This document shows, one piece after another, positions 62,701 to 64,000 of a stretch of DNA of 64,000 nucleotides. How positions within the stretch are numbered: the first letter of the stretch is position 1; every line of letters begins with the position of its first letter. The stretch covers positions 29,593,262 to 29,657,261 of the forward strand of contig CALNVZ010003426.1 in the NCBI GenBank assembly GCA_940671915.1, in the 5' to 3' direction. Origin of the DNA: Paracentrotus lividus. Lineage: Eukaryota; Echinodermata; Echinoidea; Camarodonta; Echinidae. The position numbers were made by a program, and so were the translations under genes. The notes under the pieces are model-generated. The model saw only the letters and a list, made by a program, of their open reading frames with translations, was not told the DNA's origin and searched no databases.

Positions 62701-62904
62701 ATAAATAATCCAGTTTGGAATATCCTAAAAGTATGATTTAAAAAATAGATATTATGAAAATAAACGCTGTTCCTGTCAAGTATGTGTGTATTAAAATGTT
62801 AATTGATTATGATCATGTTAGTAATACGTAATTTGGTCAATTGGTAATTATAACTACAATGTTATTTGTGTTTGTTTCAGGGTTCCCATGGAAACACAGC
62901 TCAG
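41656..62904 (+). CDS. Calponin-homology and ankyrin-repeat protein, 22 exons, 3' end beyond window
   Basis: Twenty-two exons with GT-AG borders join without a stop into about 743 codons: 41656-41785, 45419-45521, 45876-45939, 46172-46213, 47027-47107, 47955-48065, 48527-48643, 50052-50159, 51199-51339, 52196-52405, 53127-53216, 53836-53962, 55355-55434, 55841-56081, 57584-57660, 58225-58274, 58641-58697, 58840-59035, 59596-59706, 60727-60780, 61494-61508, 62881-62904. The start ATG follows an in-frame TGA at 41644. Residues 8-170 look like a CH-type fold (GFTAWVNLRL, DIFVDFRLFAMRHAEH, VFDLLWRLVSHDIWF). Residues 177-275 are a K6- and proline-rich linker. Residues 290-415 are a second CH-like domain (VDSRVLCELVNSFIPG, NDRWTINLALKTFEKM, ADPMAVCCAMSVYFMCGF). 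Residues 400-470 are charged and helical, and an ankyrin repeat begins near 655 (GLHMAARNGHYDIALFLLEN). CH domains in other proteins bind actin or microtubules, so a cytoskeletal adaptor role is inferred. I do not recognise a named orthologue. Mosaic exon phases all agree, which strongly supports the model; the least certain parts are exons 17 and 20-22. Confidence 0.85.
41820..42020 (+). repeat. Cluster of TAGATCTA / TAACGTTA motifs in intron 1
   Basis: Overlapping palindromes TTAGATCTAA, TAACGTTAGA and AGATCTAGATCTAGATCT recur within about 200 bases; a smaller cluster lies near 44165-44210. Confidence 0.7.
42021..44340. other. Intron 1 interior, no exon recognised
   Basis: Poly-T near 43210. 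Plus-strand frames here (for example 43761-44051) lack splice support or motifs. Confidence 0.5.
44346..44517. mobile_element. Palindromic MITE, CCATATTCTGAACC arms
   Basis: CCATATTCTGAACCGAAGAC at the left is mirrored at 44483-44513, and homology continues through AAGTTCGTG; the whole 170 bases fold on themselves. Confidence 0.85.
45146..45174 (+). repeat. (AAAT)n microsatellite
   Basis: About seven AAAT units in intron 1. Confidence 0.9.
45229..45387. mobile_element. Palindromic MITE, TTGGCCCATATTCTGCTA arms
   Basis: TTGGCCCATATTCTGCTA occurs at 45229-45246 and as its exact inverse at 45370-45387, with imperfect pairing (GCGTCGCAA, TCTATTGT) to a central loop. Same family as 44346-44517. 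Confidence 0.9.
45419..45521 (+). CDS. Exon 2, CH-Ank gene
   Basis: Acceptor CTTTCAG, donor AA|GTAAG. The frame gives residues 44-77 (SMTGIDNKKLQSFDGL...), continuing the first CH-like region. A palindromic element ends only 31 bases before this acceptor. Confidence 0.9.
45876..45939 (+). CDS. Exon 3, CH-Ank gene
   Basis: Acceptor CTTTGCAG, donor CAT|GTAAGT. Encodes residues 78-99 (NEVIPADIFVDFRLFAMRHA...), ending in phase 0. Confidence 0.9.
46172..46213 (+). CDS. Exon 4 (42 nt), CH-Ank gene
   Basis: Acceptor TTTCACAG, donor AGT|GTAAGA. Encodes YEEDPCVYSKEAAS and is symmetric in phase 0. With exon 5 it forms an acidic insert in the first CH-like region, so it could be a cassette exon. Confidence 0.75.
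46740..46762 (+). repeat. Poly-T tract in intron 4
   Basis: A run of 23-25 T. Confidence 0.9.
47027..47107 (+). CDS. Exon 5 (81 nt), acidic insert, CH-Ank gene
   Basis: Acceptor CAACAG, donor GAT|GTAAGA, symmetric phase 0. Encodes PDTFRFRIDDDGVTRTCSCI followed by DDDDAED. The acidic runs interrupt the CH-like helices, which suggests a loop insertion that may be spliced optionally. Confidence 0.75.
47618..47642 (+). other. tRNA-Leu-type primer-binding-site-like sequence
   Basis: TGGTGTCAGCAGTGGGAT resembles the tRNA-Leu-complementary primer-binding site seen after the 5' LTR in many Ty3/gypsy elements. A similar preceding context (AAAGTGTTACA) also occurs before CTGGTGGCA at 46612. No retroelement genes are nearby, so these may be LTR-edge remnants in introns 4 and 5. 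Confidence 0.3.
47955..48065 (+). CDS. Exon 6, CH-Ank gene
   Basis: Acceptor TCTTTCAG, donor GAG|GTAAAT. Encodes VFDLLWRLVSHDIWFTWDRL and 17 more residues, closing the first CH-like region. Phase 0 at both ends. Confidence 0.9.
48527..48643 (+). CDS. Exon 7, basic/proline linker, CH-Ank gene
   Basis: Acceptor CATATAG, donor CCG|GTGAGT. Encodes WTPKPPPE, six lysines, then a glycine-rich segment ending AEAMPGSP. The lysine run could be a nuclear-import or acidic-surface binding patch; that is inference. Confidence 0.88.
49106..49878. mobile_element. ATATGGGCAGTTCCAAG-ended element in intron 7
   Basis: The 17-bp end is exactly inverted at 49862-49878. The interior carries four GTCACTCCGTAACC-type repeats (49458, 49472, 49669, 49849). 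Its first 300 bases are clearly homologous to the element at 54098. Confidence 0.85.
50052..50159 (+). CDS. Exon 8, Ser/Thr/Pro linker, CH-Ank gene
   Basis: Acceptor ATGAGCAG, donor GGG|GTAAGT. Encodes a low-complexity Pro/Thr/Ser segment (PATPTPTPPYTPNSASSLRS) with several TP and SP dipeptides that could be proline-directed phosphorylation sites. Phase 0 at both ends, so skipping would keep frame. Confidence 0.82.
50165..51190. other. Intron 8, no feature recognised
   Basis: AT-rich intron without inverted repeats or extra exons. Confidence 0.5.
51199..51339 (+). CDS. Exon 9, CH-Ank gene
   Basis: Acceptor CTCCCTAG, donor AAT|GTAAGC. Starts EPESPPPPEVKHIPYPGEDF and ends PDPEDCILEMVTTMLN, the first helix of the second CH-like domain. 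Confidence 0.88.
51445..51560. repeat. Fragment of the GTTGCATAAAACTTAC MITE family
   Basis: AGAATCCTGCATTTTCATTG through GGCAGAGTTA and AAGTTTTATGCAAC parallels the intron-18 copy at 59063-59202 but lacks an intact left end. Confidence 0.7.
52196..52405 (+). CDS. Exon 10, core of second CH-like domain
   Basis: Acceptor ATCATAAAG, donor GAG|GTAAGC. Encodes 70 residues including VDSRVLCELVNSFIPGTF and NDRWTINLALKTFEKM, the DG/D..L..L.N...P and INLAL patterns of CH domains. This is the most recognisable part of the protein. Confidence 0.92.
53127..53216 (+). CDS. Exon 11, end of second CH-like domain
   Basis: Acceptor CCCCCACTAG, donor CTG|GTGAGA. Encodes ADPMAVCCAMSVYFMCGFKI then RQAKSVINRL, matching the final CH helices. 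Confidence 0.9.
53538..53708. mobile_element. GCCAGAAGGGCGC palindromic MITE in intron 11
   Basis: CATATCGTC...TTGGAGCCA at the left is mirrored at the right. TTGGAGCCAGAAGGGCGC appears twice in the left arm and its complement twice in the right, so the arms themselves hold a direct duplication. Confidence 0.88.
53836..53962 (+). CDS. Exon 12, charged helical segment
   Basis: Acceptor TGTAATAG, donor CAAG|GTAAGA. Encodes IEIEHQTRAAQHDFDNLPEI onward to KCNQ, rich in E, K and hydrophobics at helical spacing. Ends in phase 1. Confidence 0.9.
54098..54856. mobile_element. TGGTCATATTCA-ended element in intron 12
   Basis: TGGTCATATTCA at 54098 is inverted at 54844-54855. The region TGCCTTTGAAAATGCAAATT and neighbours are shared with the element at 49106, but the internal short repeat is GTGTCACTCACG rather than GTCACTCCGTAACC. 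Confidence 0.8.
55355..55434 (+). CDS. Exon 13, CH-Ank gene
   Basis: Acceptor CATGAACAG, donor GAG|GTGAGA. Encodes ERVLIESKFDVEACRQWWKH followed by IETIQTE, with phase 1 to 0. Confidence 0.88.
55841..56081 (+). CDS. Exon 14 (largest), CH-Ank gene
   Basis: Acceptor TTCCTTTTAG, donor AAAA|GTAAGC. Encodes about 80 residues (TREVISKKMTDRFDMMTVPR... to HGKGPSK). I recognise no domain; the LCKIRETVTTDRRIVLKDA part reads as beta strands, perhaps a small globular module between CH and ankyrin regions. Confidence 0.9.
56120..57180. other. Left part of intron 14, nothing recognised
   Basis: AT-rich; no inverted-repeat element or extra exon found. Confidence 0.5.
57196..57495 (-). pseudogene. Penelope-like reverse-transcriptase fragment in intron 14
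   Basis: About 100 open codons on the minus strand contain GCAMGSPMSPIVVNLYME and, 25 residues on, FRYLDD, the B-box and catalytic-box pattern typical of Penelope-like element reverse transcriptases (AMGSPxSPxxANLYME and RYVDDT). The preceding segment LSERTKLSPEQVCLLLELCL also fits. No GIY-YIG endonuclease part or ends are present, and the frame stops at 57196, so this is a dead fragment antisense to the host gene. Confidence 0.82.
57584..57660 (+). CDS. Exon 15, CH-Ank gene
   Basis: Acceptor CTATCCATCAG, donor GAG|GTAAGT. Encodes INVRKILGVSLYDTFELNPS and NYPQYE. Confidence 0.9.
58225..58274 (+). CDS. Exon 16 (50 nt), CH-Ank gene
   Basis: Acceptor ATCGCTAG, donor CAT|GTAAGT. Encodes IFVESPSKNKLLKAGG and ends in phase 2, compatible with either exon 17 or exon 18. 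Confidence 0.88.
58641..58697 (+). CDS. Exon 17 (57 nt), possible cassette exon
   Basis: A strong polypyrimidine tract (TTTTTGTTTTTAG) precedes an open stretch that adds RGDGGLILPIFHPDFTRS in the phase left by exon 16. A TGT|GTGGGT donor restores the phase exon 18 needs. The frame would otherwise run to a TGA at 58744. It can be skipped without frameshift. The donor is weaker than the rest, so it may be a cassette or an alternative terminal exon. Confidence 0.6.
58840..59035 (+). CDS. Exon 18, start of ankyrin repeats
   Basis: Acceptor ACATGCAG, donor TAT|GTAAGT. Encodes FLYQVFPGNYSQWENLYFKA through NAREKKTGNMGLHMAARNGHY. The last part is the TPLHxAAxxGH signature of an ankyrin repeat with MGLHM in place of TPLHL. 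Confidence 0.92.
59063..59202. mobile_element. CCTGTTGCATAAAACT MITE in intron 18
   Basis: CCTGTTGCATAAAACT is inverted exactly at 59187-59202 as AGTTTTATGCAACAGG. Inner pairing includes ACCATCAATGGTA with TACCGTTGATGGC. It begins 27 bases after the exon-18 donor. Confidence 0.9.
59596..59706 (+). CDS. Exon 19, ankyrin repeat
   Basis: Acceptor TTTTGTAG, donor CAG|GTAATA. Encodes DIALFLLENGAKLDAKNVSG, completing the first ankyrin repeat, then ASPFFSAVEGLHKGISQ, the first half of a second. Confidence 0.92.
59720..60720. other. Intron 19, no feature recognised
   Basis: No further ankyrin-coding exon was found between exon 19 and the exon-20 candidate. Confidence 0.5.
60727..60780 (+). CDS. Candidate exon 20 (54 nt), CH-Ank gene
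   Basis: Acceptor GAACTTCAG, donor AAG|GTTAGT. Encodes MFRISDGSGKNSFAQEGK, phase 0 at both ends. It would interrupt the second ankyrin repeat after its first helix, so it may be optional. Confidence 0.6.
61494..61508 (+). CDS. Candidate micro-exon 21 (15 nt)
   Basis: TTAATCTTCTCAG precedes 15 bases encoding PKRSR, then AGG|GTGAGT. Phase 0 at both ends. Joined to exon 20 it makes a basic GKPKRSRG cluster. Short size makes chance matching possible. Confidence 0.42.
61510..62870. other. Intron between candidate exons 21 and 22
   Basis: Contains short CCTAACCCTAGCCCTAACC near 62418 and no inverted-repeat element. No ankyrin-like exon found. Confidence 0.45.
62881..62904 (+). CDS. Candidate micro-exon 22 (24 nt)
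   Basis: A good polypyrimidine acceptor (TTTGTGTTTGTTTCAG) precedes 24 bases encoding GSHGNTAQ, then CAG|GTAAAT. Phase 0 at both ends. HGNTA resembles the opening of an ankyrin repeat (xGNTALH), so it may lead to the next repeat outside the window. Confidence 0.55.
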
Positions 62905-63108
62905 GTAAATGCATATTTTAATTTGTTCTAAAACAAACTCTTCATATTTTCTTTATTTTGCAAGAGGAATGATCTTCATGTACATTGTATGAATCATGGT
63001 CCCTGCGAGTGATGTCATTCTAATGTCATAATAGTATGTGCATGTGATTTAAATTGAGATACATGTACATGCATCTGTACATTATATCATTCTCTCTCAT
63101 TTTATTTT

Positions 63109-63555
63109 TATGCCTCCGCCACCGAAGGTGGTGCCGGAGGCATCATGTTTTCGGGTTGTCCGTCCGTCCGTATGTCCGTACGTCCGTACGTCTGTACGTC
63201 CCGCTTGCTCGTTATCGTGATATCTCAAGAACCACTTGAGATATCAACTTCAAACTTGGGGATAGTATGTACCACCATAGGAAGATGATCTGATTAGATT
63301 TTGGTGTATGTAGGTCAAAGGTCAAGGTCACGGAGGTAAAAAATATTGAAATTCTATGTTTTGAGTTCGTTATCGCGATATCTCAAGAACCATTTGAGAT
63401 ATGAGCTTCAAACTTGGGGATAGTATGTACCACTATAGGAAGATGATCTGATTAGATTTTGGAGTATGTAGGTCAAAGGTCAAGGTCACGGAGGTCAAAT
63501 AGTGAAATTCTATGTATTGAGTTTGTTAGCGCGATATCTTAAGAACCATTTGAGG
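63109..63555 (+). mobile_element. GCCTCCG-hairpin repeat with CGTC run and 157-bp tandem units
   Basis: TGCCTCCGCCACCGAA pairs with GGTGGTGCCGGAGGCA (63110-63142), followed by GTCCGTCCGTCCGTATGTCC-type repeats. Then a unit beginning GTTATCGYGATATCTCAAGA repeats at 63211 and 63369, with a third truncated at about 63555. The family is familiar to me from marine invertebrate genomes, where it produces spurious protein predictions. Confidence 0.75.
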
Positions 63556-63740
63556 GCGCTCTTTGAAACATGAAGGACTGATATTTTTGCGCTCTTAAAT
63601 TTGATGGAAAATCCAACCTAATCCGCCTCTACAATAAGGAATATTGAACCAATTTCCAGTTTGCAAGTAAGTTTGATATATGCTTCTGGAGCAATTTCCG
63701 TTATAACTTTTCATTTCGTTCAATACGAAAACCTTCAAAA

Positions 63741-64000
63741 ATGCCAAAAGCCAAGACGGTTACCGCGTGACTAGCAAAACGGACACACCCGACATGCCAG
63801 ATGCCACGGAAGCGTACGCTACGGCTGAATCTGTAACGGAATTCAGAAAGCAGTTCGATAATTTTCTGCTAAGATATTAAAAAAACTGGATGCCTGTTGC
63901 TACCAATGTCCTGACAATTGGAGAGGAGATAAATATCGTCAAAACTTCGATATCGGAGCTACAAACCGCAGCTGATGATCCGCCTCACGAATGGAAACAT
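63741..64000 (+). pseudogene. Broken open frame, possible LINE ORF1 5' region
   Basis: Frames change between ATGCCAAAAGCCAAGACG (63741), a segment reading TAESVTEFRKQFDNFLLRY then stop, KILKKLD, and IGEEINIVKTSISELQTAAD at the window edge. Charged heptad-like spacing resembles the coiled coil of L1-type ORF1 proteins. Direct junction to a tandem repeat upstream supports an inserted element, but the family is uncertain. Confidence 0.35.

Noticed and set aside
1-64000. CRISPR array or prokaryotic operon structure
   Set aside because: Repeats are transposon palindromes and minisatellites; genes have introns and the window is clearly animal DNA.

Overview
The window is nuclear DNA of an invertebrate animal. 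It is AT-rich, with short exons (15 to 241 bases) separated by introns of roughly 0.2 to 3.6 kb with GT-AG borders. It carries long (CT)n, (GT)n, poly-A and poly-C tracts and an unusual load of small palindromic DNA transposons. The repeat types (Penelope-like reverse transcriptase, a GCCTCCG-hairpin repeat, many TA-flanked foldback elements) resemble marine deuterostomes. An echinoderm such as a sea urchin is my best guess, but no feature here proves it.

From 1 to about 41.3 kb the window is almost a gene desert. I see one plausible isolated coding exon (minus strand, 22020-22167) and otherwise a mosaic of non-autonomous transposons, often nested. These are a 1.45-kb inverted-repeat element (418-1872), a 0.86-kb element with a perfect hairpin (2127-2990), a 2.6-kb element whose two ends are arrays of ACTAGCTTTAAAGCTAGT palindromes (3048-5646), three CACTG-terminated TA-flanked elements (13.3, 18.2 and 38.6 kb), GGGTTGGGC- and GTATACCGAG-ended foldbacks, three copies of a GCGGCGGTCACAACTCG element, a foldback derivative of a DDE transposon retaining a transposase C-terminus (23579-24582), and a decayed Tc1-like transposon (26394-28212) inside an older repeat (26143-28866) whose empty site can be read from a neighbouring repeat unit. 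An N gap at 10590-10611 lies between two identical 89-bp copies and is probably an assembly artefact.

From 41.3 kb to the right edge one multi-exon plus-strand gene dominates. Twenty-two exons (41656-62904) join in frame into about 743 codons and run off the right edge. The product has an N-terminal calponin-homology-like region, a lysine/proline-rich linker, a second calponin-homology-like domain, a charged helical stretch and the start of an ankyrin-repeat region. Its introns hold more small elements: two palindromes ending in GGCCCATATTCTG, a related 0.77-kb pair at 49.1 and 54.1 kb, a GCCAGAAGGGCGC hairpin, a CCTGTTGCATAAAACT hairpin and an antisense Penelope-like reverse-transcriptase fragment. 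The last kilobase holds a GCCTCCG hairpin, a 157-bp tandem repeat and a broken open frame that may be retrotransposon-derived.

All calls are from reading the sequence. No similarity search or transcript evidence was available, and family names rest on motif recognition.
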